A stretch of 64,000 nt of DNA from Lytechinus variegatus (lineage: Eukaryota; Echinodermata; Echinoidea; Temnopleuroida; Toxopneustidae): positions 37,724,510-37,788,509 of the forward strand of contig NC_054741.1 of assembly GCF_018143015.1 (NCBI RefSeq). Direction: 5' to 3'. Below the pieces are notes generated by a model. That model made no database searches, was not told the origin of the DNA, and saw only the letters and a list, made by a program, of their open reading frames with translations. This document shows positions 23,229-34,780 of this stretch, one piece after another. A program made the position numbers and the translations under genes. The number at the start of each line of letters is the position of its first letter. Positions within the stretch are counted from its first letter, which is position 1.

Positions 23229-26200
23229 ATTTTGATACCACATTTGTCCTTATCAGACCTACCTAAGAGGTATTATGGGCCAATTAGCAGACATGCCAAC
23301 AAAAAAACGTATTCCGTACTTTTCTATCCTCTTTCGCTTCTTTAGGGGGTACTAAGATCTATAGATGTCTATGAATGCATAGCACCATCATGCCATACTG
23401 CATTGCACCTGTCTTCATAGAAAACATTTAATTGTCCAATGAATTGTCTATGTCCCTCATTTACCAGAACGAATGCTTTTGGTGCAGGAATGAAACACTT
23501 GTGAAAATGTATGTATGTATGTTTTCTATTGAAAATAATTGAATAATAAAAGGTTTTCAGGTCGACAGGTGGAATGAGATTGATATTTTTATGATCTGAA
23601 TAATTATTGACATCTAATGAGTTTGGTACCCCTTATCCAAATGTAAAAGACAAGAATGCACTTTTAGGTTGGCAGTACTGAATTAGTATGCGCATGTCAT
23701 TAAAAAGGCTATAGCTGCATATATTTGTGTACATTTACATACATTAATACTTTATGCAAATCTGCTGTACTCATAAAAATAGATAAGAATTGATTTATTT
23801 CACATTTGGGAAACATTAATCTTCATTATTACACAGTTTTCATGTAATTTTGTACTTGTTTAGGCTGAAATTATGAAAATATCCCCCAAATGCATAAAAT
23901 ATGCATTATGAATAATTCATTTCCTAATTATGCACAAAAAAAATGCACAATTGATTTTAAAAAATTACACCACCAGATTCAGCATCCAGCATTCAGATAA
24001 AATTTAGCTTCTCAGCCTCACTCCAACTAGAGCATTTTACCCACTGTACAATATATAAATACAAATATATGTTGTGCTAGTAATGTCATGCCTAGCTGAT
24101 TCTAGTTCAAACTCGGAGATGTAATCATTAGTCTAGTAAGATAGATGATTGTTTGTTTGTGAAGGCAGCTTTAATTGCAAATAATTGGAATTAAGTATTT
24201 CATTGTTGATTCACCTAACTCTCAGCAGCCTTATTAAAAAGGCTGTATAAAATTAAATCTGACTTATTGCCTACCTGAGCAAATGCCTTCTAAAGCCTCC
24301 CCTAATCTTTTGGGGGTTTACTTCTTTTTTTAATGATGTTGGTGCTGGGAACAAAGCAGGTATACTTGGCAGACAATCAGTGTATATATGCATAAAAATA
24401 TACATGATAGCACAGGTACGTCATTTTTGTAAGTGTAAGCATGGCTGGAGTATGTTTTTTTTTTATTCAATTCAGTTGACTTCTGCTCAGGAGATCAAGT
24501 GTAATGTGAAATGTACTGGAATGGATATCATTTATTTGATAAGTGCTTGTCTTATGTTTCACTTGCTCTAGATGTGTAACAGCTACATTGTAGTTCATGT
24601 ATTTGTGGAATTGGACACGAGAAGAAGAAATTCATGACATATCCTTCCCTTGTCAGCACCACCCCCTTCTCTTTCTCTCGCTGTACTAGTTTATCGAAAA
24701 ATTCACCTAAAAAACTGAGAAACAAAGTTTACCTGCATAATATCGATTGCTGTGTTTATTTTTTATACAAAACAGGACAAATATCAAAATTCATGACGTA
24801 CGTTGAAGAATTTTGCTGGATGTTATTACATGCATTGCTCCTTTTCATAGTATTGTATACCCATTGCATAATATACGTTTGTGTGTTTATTGTTCAAGTA
24901 TGAAGTAGGAAACTTATTAACAATTCATAACAAAGGTTCAACAGGTTTTTCCATTGCCATAATATGCAGTGTGTTACATAAATTAACCATTTGTCTTGGT
25001 TTAAGATATACATTTGGTATAAATATAACAATTATTAATTAATTATTAATTTTTATTTTATTATTAATTATTAATACAAAAAAATTTGCTCATAATTATA
25101 GATAAATGAAGCGCTCCTTATCGTTCATAGCATCAATACAATGCTTCCCCTTATGTCACATATGGCACTGCATGTCTAGAAATTATGAGAAATTGAAAGG
25201 AAATTTTTCAAGAACTGAGATTTGTAGTATCTGTAGTAATCTGTATGTATTTAGTACTGTGAGTTGGACATGTACAAGAGGTCGTAGTTCATGAAATGTG
25301 ACATTTCAATTGTTCCTTTGCATGTTTGGTGTTTATAAGTACTTTGTGGATAACCCAGGTTTGGTGCAGTTCATGCTTCAACTTCATTGTGAATTGTCTT
25401 TTTACATTGTGTATGAATGGATGTTTTCACATTGTGATAGATTACTTGTTTCATTAAAAATCACTTAATCAGATGCACTTCTGTCCTCGTATGACATTTG
25501 TTGGTGTAAGTTTTTGTCTTTAATCTTGGACGCAGTCTTTTTCTTCATTTGTCTGCAGGGGGGGGGGGTAATAATCTTGCAGACTTCTCAATAACACTGC
25601 CTGCAGTTACTGTAAGAGAGGAGTATAGAGTGTTTTAGAAACGCACGACATTGTGTTTCAGGGTGAAATGATTCTTCCATATGAAGACAAAGTTACTCTT
25701 CCAGGTATCCCCCCCCCCTCTTGGGGCACAATAAACGTGGCTGCCGTGCGTACACCTTTATTATTTTTTTATTTCATTTTCTTGTGGGGACAGGGGAGGG
25801 GGCTCTCACCACAAATTTTGTAAGCTTCAAGCTTATTATCTAAATCCCACTGTCAAAACAGACTTTACTATTATTCATGTACAGGTATTGGTGTATGTTT
25901 GTTTTTAATATGTGTGTGTGTGGCGTGTGGGGATACATATATTAGTCTGTAAATATATTGAAAAAGTGTTTGTGTTTGTATGTTATACGTGTTTATGTAA
26001 GTTTTCTTTTTGTTTGGGGGGTGTTTATACATGCGTATAGAGGTGTGTGAGGTGGTTGGCCTATTGCTTGGTTTGGTGTAACTATGGGCATGCGTTTGAG
26101 GGAATGAGGAATGAGGGAAATGAGATGAATTGAATTTTTATTTATCAAACGCCTAGTGGGCAATGACCACAATCTCATAATGTGTTTATTTGAGTGTGTG

Positions 26201-26814
26201 TTTGGGGGGGGGGGTGCACAACAACAACGTGAAATGAGCGGAGAAGAGTGTGGGTGGATTAGTTTATATGCCTATAAATGTGTTATGCCTTAAATTGGTA
26301 TACCTACTTCAAGAATATAGGCGCATAATGAGTTTGTAATCAACATCCCATTGCCGTAATTAGTCTGAAAATGAATGGGCATCCACTACCTTATTGAGTA
26401 AATTAAAAAAAAAAAAAAAAAAACTTAAATACAGCCCCAAAACTTCAATTTTTTAAAATAATCATGATCCTTTTAATATGCAATAAGTCGTGAAGACTTT
26501 TTTGTGGGGGGCGGTCTTTAACCCTTTTCAGAACTTAAACTCACTTTCCCCTGACTGAACACCATCCCAAACTGGGGGGGGGGGCGGGGGTACGCCCATG
26601 CCACCCCATGATCATCCCCCAGCTTGCGCTGTAGGCTACATTACGTTGCTCAGTATTTAACCTCCTTACCGCCATGCTATGAATCACGGTAATCCACTGC
26701 CCAAACCATCTATGAAAAATAATACATGCAGGTTAGAATCTTGCATTCTCACCGGTCACCCCTCCCCCCCCCAAATCATGATCACTCATTGACACCGTTT
26801 TTTGCAACACATAT
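23229..26814. other. No gene seen
   Basis: About 3.6 kb of AT-rich DNA with G runs (25,558; 26,202; 26,574) and a 20-bp A run at 26,404. Open frames here are short, lack domain features and have no convincing splice context. Confidence 0.6.
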
Positions 26815-27225
26815 TTTAAAAAGAAGAGTCTACCCAAAAATATTTTTTCAACAGGATCAGAAATATTAGATGATCAGAACAAAAAAAAAGTTGAGAAAAA
26901 TCGGACAACTAATAAGAAATTTATGAGTGTTTAAATCATGGAGCTAAAGCTCCATGATGATAGATAGGTAGATCCCCTATATGCATGTTTACATCAATAC
27001 AAACTTTGTAGCTTACGTACTGTAGAAATGATGCATTTTGCACTATAAATATAAACAAAATTATGGTAATTAGTGCACCCACGACGTCATCAAATTGGCA
27101 ACATGTCTAAAAGTTTTCACTGATTTGCCCATTTTTTTCAAATCATTAAAAAGTCATAACTTTTTTTTATTACCTGTCCGATTTTCCCCAAACTTTTTTT
27201 TTCTGTATCTCTCACTTTAAGGGCT
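26815..27225. mobile_element. Foldback MITE, 'GAGTCTACCC' family
   Basis: Imperfect inverted halves. The left half has GAGAAAAATCGGACAACTAATAAG and the right half TTATTACCTGTCCGATTTTCCCC in mirror order. Terminal AAAGAAGAGTCTACC faces CACTTTAAGGGCTA. The design resembles family C but the sequence differs. Boundaries are approximate. Confidence 0.55.
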
Positions 27226-28090
27226 ATTTTTTTCTATTGCCAAAATAAACAAAGGTGCCGGTAATGGATATCCTTGTCTAACGAGTAACGCCTCTTGATG
27301 GGAATATATCGTCAGCGGAGGACTCAGAAGGGCGCTATTGCAGATCAAAGATGTTCCGTTGGGAACCAGAAGGGCGCTATTGCTATTGACTTTGTACAGC
27401 AATAGCGCCCTTCTGGCTCCGAACGGAACACCTTTAAAATGTAATAACGCCCGTATGACTCTCAACAGACGATAATATGTTAGCCATCCATTCAAAATGA
27501 CGTTGTTGAATATATATAATATAACTATCGATTTCCTAAATCCAGTTTTAAAACCATAAGCTCTTAAACAATTTAAAATAAAATTCCACTCTAGCGTGTC
27601 AAACGCTTTGTGAAAATCAACAAAAAATAGACACCTTTCGGCAGGTTGCGTATAACACGACTAAATATATTTCCGAAAAATTTGTTCAGCTTTTGAAATC
27701 GGGACCGGCTTGCGATTGTGATGTCCGCACAGTTCAATACATGACGTACGTATCTATTGTCCCATGACACACGGCTTAATTCTACGAAAGTAGCTTTAAT
27801 TATGTTGTATTTGAAAATATCAATTACATCCTGAATGAGCCTTGCTACATCAAAACCACGTCTAATATCCCTCCTGATCTTCGTCAATCAATTTATGCAG
27901 GACTTTCTGTAATCCATCAGCGAGTACTGTTGTAATCAACTTATAATCGATATTGAGCAACGTTATTGACCGCAAATTTTGTAGGTTTTCTCTTTCACCA
28001 TTTTTGAATATGGGAGAAATAATCCCTTTCCTCTGTGAATATCATAGTATTCCTTTCGGAAAGCTCTTATTAATACTCTTAAAAATAATC
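27225..28090 (-). pseudogene. L1/Tx1-like LINE reverse transcriptase fragment
   Basis: Read on the minus strand, consecutive frames give IISPIFKNGERENLQNLRSI, TLLNIDYKLITTVLADGLQK, RLIQDVIDIFK, then the catalytic motif A LFFVDFHKAFDTLEW and motif B-like VRQGYPLPAPLFILAIE. The order and wording match L1-clade reverse transcriptases. Frameshifts separate the pieces and the endonuclease and C-terminus are absent, so it is a dead fragment. A ~150-bp insertion with a hairpin separates motif A from motif B (27,300-27,435). Confidence 0.8.
27345..27432. repeat. Hairpin insertion inside the LINE fragment
   Basis: The phrase CCAGAAGGGCGCTATTGCTA faces CAGCAATAGCGCCCTTCTGG, nearly perfect arms with an ~11-base loop (TTGACTTTGTA). 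A third copy of the phrase (AGAAGGGCGCTATTGC) precedes it at about 27,326. It sits where an intact L1-type reverse transcriptase would be continuous. Confidence 0.75.
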
Positions 28091-28096
28091 CCCTAT

Positions 28097-28745
28097 ATAG
28101 TGATGTTATGTTTGACAAAAACGGGTATTGCGTGTACTTCCAAAGGGGAATATAGTGGTGCTACATGTGACAAAAAGAGGTATTGCATGTACACAAAGGG
28201 GAATATATATAGTGGTGCTGTATATGACGAAAAAGGGGAATTGCATATATACAAAGGGAATAGTGCTGCTATATGTGACGAAAAGGGGAATTGCATGTAC
28301 TTACTAAGGGAAATATAGTGCTGCTATATGTGACGAAAAGGGGAATTGCATGAACTTACAAAGGGAATATAGTGCTGCTATATGTGACGAAAAGGGGAAT
28401 TGCATGTACTTACTAAGGGAAATATAGTGCTGCTATATGTGACGAAAAGGGGAATTGCATGTACTTACAAAGGGAATATAGTGCTGCTATATGTGACGAA
28501 AAGGGGAATTGCATGAACTTACAAAGGGAATATAGTGCTGCTGTATGTGACGAAAAGGGGAATTGCATGAACTTACAAAGGGAATATAGTGCTGCTATAT
28601 GTGACGAAAAGGGGAATTGCATGAACTTACAAAGGGGAATATAGTGCTGCTATATGTGACGAAAAGGGGAATTGCATGATCTTACAAAGGGGAATATAGT
28701 GCTGCTATATGTGACGAAAAGGGGAATTGCATGCATTTACAAATT
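28097..28745. repeat. 54-bp minisatellite, about 12 copies
   Basis: Unit GCTGCTATATGTGACGAAAA then GGGGAATTGCATGAACTTAC then AAAGGGAATATAGT (54 bp). Early copies at 28,097-28,260 are diverged and some are longer, while later ones are nearly identical. Because 54 is divisible by three and the unit lacks stops, parts read open on both strands (18-residue peptide repeats). No promoter or splice context supports translation. Confidence 0.9.
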
Positions 28746-29162
28746 TATATTTATTATTAATATCATGTGGTGCAATATATTTTCTAGAAAAACATTAATT
28801 TTTGTTTTGTCTGAGCGTAAATTAAACAAATTCATTTTATTTTCTCATTTTTAAAAAAATAAATACTGCCTAGTTAATAAGGCGAAGGAGCCGACTTTAC
28901 TAATACTGAAAGGAGAAGGCCCCTTTCGTTCATTGTGGGGTAAAAATACCTTAGGGAGAATTTTTGGGAGAACCAAAAATTGTATATTCCAAATTAAACG
29001 CAGGGACACAGGGAAAAGGTCCTCACTTTTTTAGATTACCTCCCGTTATTCACAAATATTTATCAAAATCAAAATTTAATCACGCATAGCCTCATTAACG
29101 TGATATAGGTTGAATTCCCCTTTGCGTACAATTTTTCGAGCATTCGCCCTTTGGTTGAATCT

Positions 29163-29215
<53 letters not shown>

Positions 29216-29902
29216 TACCAACCATAACCATCATTGTAAAACTACTTGGCATTATTGGCTTTCCTTAATTCCCACCTTGTGTTCCCGAGTAACGGGGCTC
29301 CATGTTGATCAATTAATGCTGGGTAACACAGTTTGATCTAGGGTCTTTTGCATGAACGACATACGCTCTCAAAAGTGCAGTAATTTACTTTTCTAGAAAT
29401 ATATATAAAACGATGGATAATCTGAAATCAGCCATATGCCTGTTGTTAGACCTGTGCCAGAACCGAGAAAAAATCTGGGCTATAAATGAAGAATAACAAT
29501 TTATCATACCCTGGCAAAATCAAGGAAGATATTTACAAGTTTGAACATTTTCACATACAAAAATCGGGGAATTATGTTGTACTGCATTCATCAATTAAAA
29601 ATTGCATTTATTTGAACTACTTTTAGAAAACTTGAATCAAAATTTTCATGTGCACGTTTTACATTTTTGTACAGAACTGTATACCTGTTCTCAATATAAT
29701 TTATGCATTTCCCTTTTTAACTAAATTGCAACAGTGAATTCACATAGATTGGCGAGAGATTATATAGCGACCAAAAGAATCTAGATAATCTAATTATCCA
29801 AAAAAGCAAATATAATTCAAATCTAAAACTACTTTTTTTTGCAGTCACCAAGGTCAACAGAAAAATTAGCGGATGAGCGAAGTTCAAGTTTAACGTGAAC
29901 GT
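28746..29902. other. No gene seen; contains (TA)n
   Basis: AT-rich, with an (AT)n tract at about 29,164-29,217. No supported gene. Confidence 0.6.
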
Positions 29903-29908
29903 TTTATT
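29903..29908 (-). terminator. Candidate polyadenylation signal of the SNTX-like gene
   Basis: AATAAA on the minus strand, about 135 bp beyond the original stop codon at 30,042-30,044. It was probably the 3' end of the gene before the transposon insertions. Confidence 0.45.
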
Positions 29909-30041
29909 CATGTTAGTAAGTTTGTAATCGTTATGTGCATATGTTTAGAAACGACTGAATATACTCAAATCAAACACCAGTGTGACCACCACTACCACTT
30001 CGAAATCGTCCTGAAACAAAATCACAAAAGATTGCAAATAC

Positions 30042-30181
30042 TCATTTCTTCTTCTTTCCTTTTTCGCCCAAGAGCTGCTGGTAATGCTGAAAGGAATAGT
30101 AATTCGCTTGCTTGATTTTGGACATGATTTCTGCTCCCTTGCGCACATCCTGCAAAGCCTTGACACGACTTTTCCGTCCTG
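30042..30181 (-). pseudogene. Orphaned C-terminal coding end of the SNTX-like gene
   Basis: On the minus strand, directly beyond the Harbinger-like element, an open frame encodes about 45 residues (VKALQDVRKGAEIMSKIKQA, then YYSFQHYQQLLGEKG and a lysine run) and ends in TGA at 30,042. Its composition (helical, charged) fits the end of the coiled-coil tail of the gene whose main exon is at 36,377-39,589. The frame on this side of the insertion is compatible in phase with the frame at 35,838-35,876 once the element and one CTG copy are discounted. The upstream part of the 70-residue ORF covering this stretch is transposon sequence. Confidence 0.75.
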
Positions 30182-30194
30182 GGGCCCGTTTCAT

Positions 30195-30450
30195 AAAACA
30201 TTTGCCGCAGCGGCAACTCCCATTTTCAGCGGCAAATCTGTGTTTCTGCGGCAAATCTCAAAACAGCGGCAAGTTTCCGTTTCATAAAACTTTGCCGCAG
30301 ATACTTTCAGCGGCAAATGACAATTTCTGCGGCAATATTTGACGCAGCTATTTGAGCTGCGTCAAATATTTGCCGCAGATACTTTCAGCGGCAAATGACA
30401 ATTTCTGCCACAATATTTGACGCAACTATTTGAGTTGCATCAAATATTGC
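30195..30450. repeat. Subterminal GCGGCAA repeats and hairpin of the Harbinger-like element
   Basis: GCGGCAA/TTGCCGC motifs recur about ten times. ATACTTTCAGCGGCAAATGA occurs twice (about 30,301 and 30,379). A hairpin, AATATTTGACGCAGCT facing AGCTGCGTCAAATATT, lies at 30,334-30,370, with a diverged second copy at about 30,413-30,447. Confidence 0.8.
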
Positions 30451-30716
30451 AGCAGAAACAGCTTTTTCATCAAAATATCAACAATTTGGAGGGCCTAACA
30501 GCCATATTGCTCAATTTTTTGATGATTTTGATTTGATAAATTGCTTTTTGTCATTCTAAATAGAAAATACATGTATTTTTACTCATTGACAAATAAAAAG
30601 TAGATATTTATTGAATCATCATTCTTTCTTTTTAAAGTAAAATTTATTTCAATAAATAGATACATAGGAACATCCATTGTGTTCCTGCAAAATTACTCTT
30701 TCAAAAAAGCTTTTCT

Positions 30717-31020
30717 TTATCCTGTAAAAGAATGAATAAATGATGTCTCATTTTGTAAAAGATGTTGCGCCATTGGCTTTTGAGTTTCAATAAGATTCAT
30801 TTCATAAGTGCTGTTTTTGCTGCTGTTGGTTTCTGCTGATGTGTTTGTTGAATTCCCGGAGTGGTTGTTGAACATCTTGATGTTGTTGAGGTTGCCAGTG
30901 TGGTTTTTGCAGATATTGTTGATGCTGCTGTAGTTGTTGGTATTGGTCAATGTAGTCGTTACATCTCCTGTGTGTTTGCTGCTGTTTTTGCTCCTGCTAC
31001 TGTTCATGTGATTGAAGTAC
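30717..31020 (-). other. Low-complexity Asn/Ser- or Gln-rich open stretch
   Basis: CAG/CAA/AAC-rich DNA within the Harbinger-like element, preceded by an acceptor-like ATTTCAG on the minus strand. One frame is Asn/Ser/Thr-rich and open for 96 codons. Another is Gln-rich (QYQQLQQHQQYLQ) but interrupted. It could be the tail of a transposon protein or simply a trinucleotide repeat. I do not assign a function. Confidence 0.3.
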
Positions 31021-31719
31021 CTGAAATAGTAATTAATTTATAATGCATGAAAGCAAGATACTAAAGTTATTCCTAATTTCACTTTCATTGTTAACCCTTA
31101 ATAGAGTGGGGGGGGGGTGAAGGCACCTTTTGATACTTTGCAAGATTTATCCAAATGGACAAGATCCTCAGGCACCCCCCCCCCCCCCCCCCCCCCCGGA
31201 TGACTTACTAGAATAGCCTCATCTTGTAAGATGTATTAACAGGATTTTGTACTCATTATATTCAGTTGATTTTGTATGAACTCAATTCATCAAATGAATG
31301 TAAAGGGTCTACCAGAAAAAAAAATTCTGTGAGCTTCTTCGGGTAATCTTTCTGAGTCCTTTTACTCCTTTACTGGAATATTAATAATTAAAAACATGAA
31401 GTGAGTTTGACAGTAATTTGACATGTTGCATCTTTATAGGTGGTAGTGGTGGGGGTCAATCATAGAAATGCAGAATATTCATGTACATGTACCAATTTGG
31501 CAAGAGAAAGCAAGTCACATTATCTACCAATGATTGATATTGGTTTGTTACTTTTGCAGCTGAAAAAAAATTTCATCAACACCTCAAACTTAGAGTTTAA
31601 TTCTAAAATTTGGATTCTTGACAAAGAGCAAATCAAGAAGACAAAAATCATTCAAATTGTTATGTGACTTACTTCCTATGCCAAAATGAATCAGAATTAT
31701 AAATAAGTTTAACTTACGG

Positions 31720-33521
31720 TTAAATCACATTTCTAGGCTCTTTGTCTGGCGCTCCAAACCCTTCAGTCGTTGATTTTGGCATGGCTTGTCTTTCCGGAAC
31801 TGCGGACAAAGCCTCACCTGAAGGAATAAATTAAATTGAAATTTTCAAAAAGTAGGTTTTTGTCAGGGGGGGGGGGGGGGGTAAAGGGGTCAAGATGGGT
31901 TAATATGAACAAAAATGCAAACATGCAACAGTAAATAATATATAAGGAATCTCTGGTTGAGAAACGTCACTTCATGCAATTATTCCTCATAATTTATCTT
32001 GCACACACATATACACATAGTGAGGATGGGTGAGGGGGAGAGAGAGCGAGCATCGTCATCGTACATGCAAAAAGTATTAAATCCTTCACTGGCGTATAGA
32101 TGGGGGCCATGCCCCCCCCCCCCTGTTTCACGACCAAGAAAAAAAAAGGAGAATAAGAAAGAAAGGGAACGGGAAAGGGTAAAATAGAGAAGTATTTACT
32201 GAATATTATTACATCAAAATCTTTCCAAATATTTGATTTCTGTATTAAAAAGTTCAAAAATTTTGCTCTCTCACATCTTTGGAGAACTTTTGTTCCATCC
32301 GCCATATTTAGCCCTCTCAAAATATTTGGCTCATTACGCCACTGAAATCCATTGTAGGAATTTTATGTTTGCTTAATGTAAACATAATCTAACCCTAATA
32401 AGACTGCAAGGGTATTTTTGAGGCAGGAAAGATTGGCGGAAGGGGGGTGGGGGCCCTCAAGATCGACCGTTAATTGTGCAATTGTGAAGAAATGCAAAAT
32501 GCCTGCCACAGATGAAAAAATTGTATATTTGATCATTCTAGAATTATTTATATTTATTTTTAATAAATATATTTTACTAAATCATGCATGAAATTAGAAG
32601 TTGGCTGGAAATCTATAAACAAATCCCTTAAAGTTTTTTTTTGTTCAGACACATAAAAATCAAATCCCTTTCATCTGTATTTTTTTTCCCTTTCTGAAGT
32701 ATTTCTTTGTTTTTTTATACTTTTTATATTGTTGACAAAATTTTCTGATCATAAGCACCATGAAATTAATTGATTTTAATCAGTAAAATAAATATTAACC
32801 AGTATGATGCAATTATGAATTTTAGCTAGAAACAGATTTTGCATTGGATTTGTTCATGAAATCACATTTTAAAGCAATTCTGACATGTGTACTTACATGA
32901 TGTTGCGTAATTCAGAACCGGGTGCCCAGGTGTCACAAATTTTGTCTGAAAACTCATGAATCTTTAAAAAAAAGGCATATAATGACGCGGCACCATCTTT
33001 CATGTTGTGGATTTAACATGAAAATTTTTGGGCCCCCACCGCCGTTTTAGGGTTAAATCAGATTGCACATCATGATGGATTTTACTGATATTCATTCTGC
33101 AACCCATATTTCAAAGACTATCCACCATATCTAAAATTGATTTTTACCTGTGGCAGTATGTTAGTCTCTGCATTTCTACAACTGTGGCCAAATATTCTAC
33201 AAGTTCATTAGATGGGCCCTTGGCATTTTTCTTATTGTAGGAGACCAACAAGCCCTGGCTTTGAAGTTCCTGGTCTATCCTTCTCCAGCTGCAATATCTG
33301 GTCAGTTGAGGACTTGGGGGCTTTGTGTCAGGAGTGGTCTTGGTAGTGGCGGTGGCAATGGTGATGGCAGTGGCAGAAGCAGACTTGGTGGTGGTGGCAT
33401 CAGCAGCACTGATAGTGGTGGCAGCAGTGGTGGTAGTGACTGCAATTGCAGCATTGTTGATGGTGGTATACGCCTCATCACGGCCAAAATTTGCTCCTGC
33501 TGCCACGCTGCTGGTCTCCAT
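31720..33521 (-). CDS. Possible three-exon gene inside the Harbinger-like element
   Basis: Minus-strand exons 33,148-33,521, 32,897-32,961 and 31,720-31,817 join without breaking frame. The donors are CACAG|GTAAAAA and ATCAT|GTAAGT, and the acceptors TTTAAAG and CCTTCAG. The middle exon is 65 nt and the last ends in TAA. The first exon starts with a Thr/Ala-rich low-complexity run, followed by SWRRIDQELQSQGLL and KGPSNELVEYLATV. Autonomous Harbinger elements carry a Myb/SANT-like accessory protein, but I cannot identify that domain here. It may be a decayed accessory gene or a captured gene. More exons may lie upstream. Confidence 0.35.
32087..32344. mobile_element. MITE nested in the Harbinger-like element, 'CACTGGCGTA' ends
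   Basis: CACTGGCGTATAGATGGGGG on the left and TCATTACGCCACTG on the right form imperfect inverted ends. A C run follows the left end. Related in its ends to the element at 55,432-55,774. Confidence 0.65.
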
Positions 33522-34263
33522 CTATTATGTTTTAAGTAGAATAAACATGAAAACATTTGATTATAAACACATCAACTTCAGAACACTAGTATATTGATAA
33601 TAAAACTTGTAGATATAGCAGTCAAAGCATAAAATGAAATTCCACAGAAGAGTACATGTACCTTCTAATAGAATTTCAGACCACCTTGAGGATGTTATGC
33701 TCAAAGCAAGGTTTTTATTTGAGAACATTGGTCAAAGAGGAACATGGATTTAAATATCAGAAAACAACTCGTATCATTGGTTGATCAATCGTACTGTACA
33801 ATACCCCATTCAGATATACATTGACCAATTTCTTGTTGAAACACATATATGTCTTTGTTATCAATCTTGTAGGGTATAGAGTGCATGTTGATTCTATATT
33901 CAGTGTTGTATACCGAGGCTGGCCTCGGGACCAGAATTTGCATCCTCGAAGCCTGATGTCTTGGCCTCAGTCGCTCTATCTTGATGTCTCAGCTCCGAGG
34001 CCTGACAAATGCGGTCATTTCCAGCACATAAATTGTGTCTATCATCAACGCCATGTGCAATTTCTAATGCACACATTATTATTAGATCTAGATTCCACCC
34101 CCCCCCCCCTCTCTATAGATTATATATACCGGTAATATATATATGCATATTTTGCCTGTTTTTTTATTTATTCTATTTATTTTCAATTTTTTTATTTCAT
34201 TTATTCATTTATTTTTTTTTCTTGGGGGGGGGTCAATGGTCAATTGAATTTAACAAAAAACAT

Positions 34264-34780
34264 GCAAATAATGCTCTGAATAGCCCTTTATTCCCTTCAT
34301 TTTTGTTACTTTGAGCCCTAAATGTGCATGCGCCGGGTCAAGCTAGTGCTTATCTTGTTGCCCGAGTCGAATTCTACAAGTTAGGCTAGGTGGTTACCCT
34401 GGCTAGGCCGTCGGGATATCCCTGGGGGCCCCTTGAAAAAAATACTCTTTTTAATTTAAAAAATGCTCTAAGTAGCCCTTTATTCCCTTTAATTTTGTTA
34501 ATTTGAGCCCCCTAAATGTGCATGCGCCGGGTCAAGTTAGGGCTTATCTTGTTGCCCGAGTCGAGTTCTACAAGTTAGGACACGTGATTACCCCGGCTAG
34601 GCTGTCGGAATACCCTTTAGGCCTCTCTCAAATAAAATTTAAAAAAATTTCATACCCTTTTATTCACTGACTTTTGTCCCCTGAAAGTCCTCGTATTAGG
34701 GCAAGCCAGTGATTTTATGGTTGCCCGAGACGTGCTGCACCTTTTAAACCCCCTAGCTAGCTTTCAAAACCCCTAATTTT
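34264..34780. repeat. Three tandem units of about 185 bp
   Basis: Each unit holds ATGTGCATGCGCCGGGTCAA, TTATCTTGTTGCCCGAGTCG and GGCTAGG-type phrases; the third unit is diverged. It lies in the Harbinger-like element. Confidence 0.7.

Noticed and set aside
28093-28745. Regularly repeated units resembling a CRISPR array
   Set aside because: The whole 54-bp unit repeats with no variable spacers, and the DNA is from an animal. It is a minisatellite.
30042-30254. 70-codon ORF starting in the Harbinger-like element
   Set aside because: Only the part from 30,181 downward is host coding. The first residues are TIR sequence and the apparent start is accidental.
33261-33597. Gly/Ser- or Val/Ala-rich plus-strand ORFs
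   Set aside because: Antisense shadows of the low-complexity trinucleotide stretch in the minus-strand exon.
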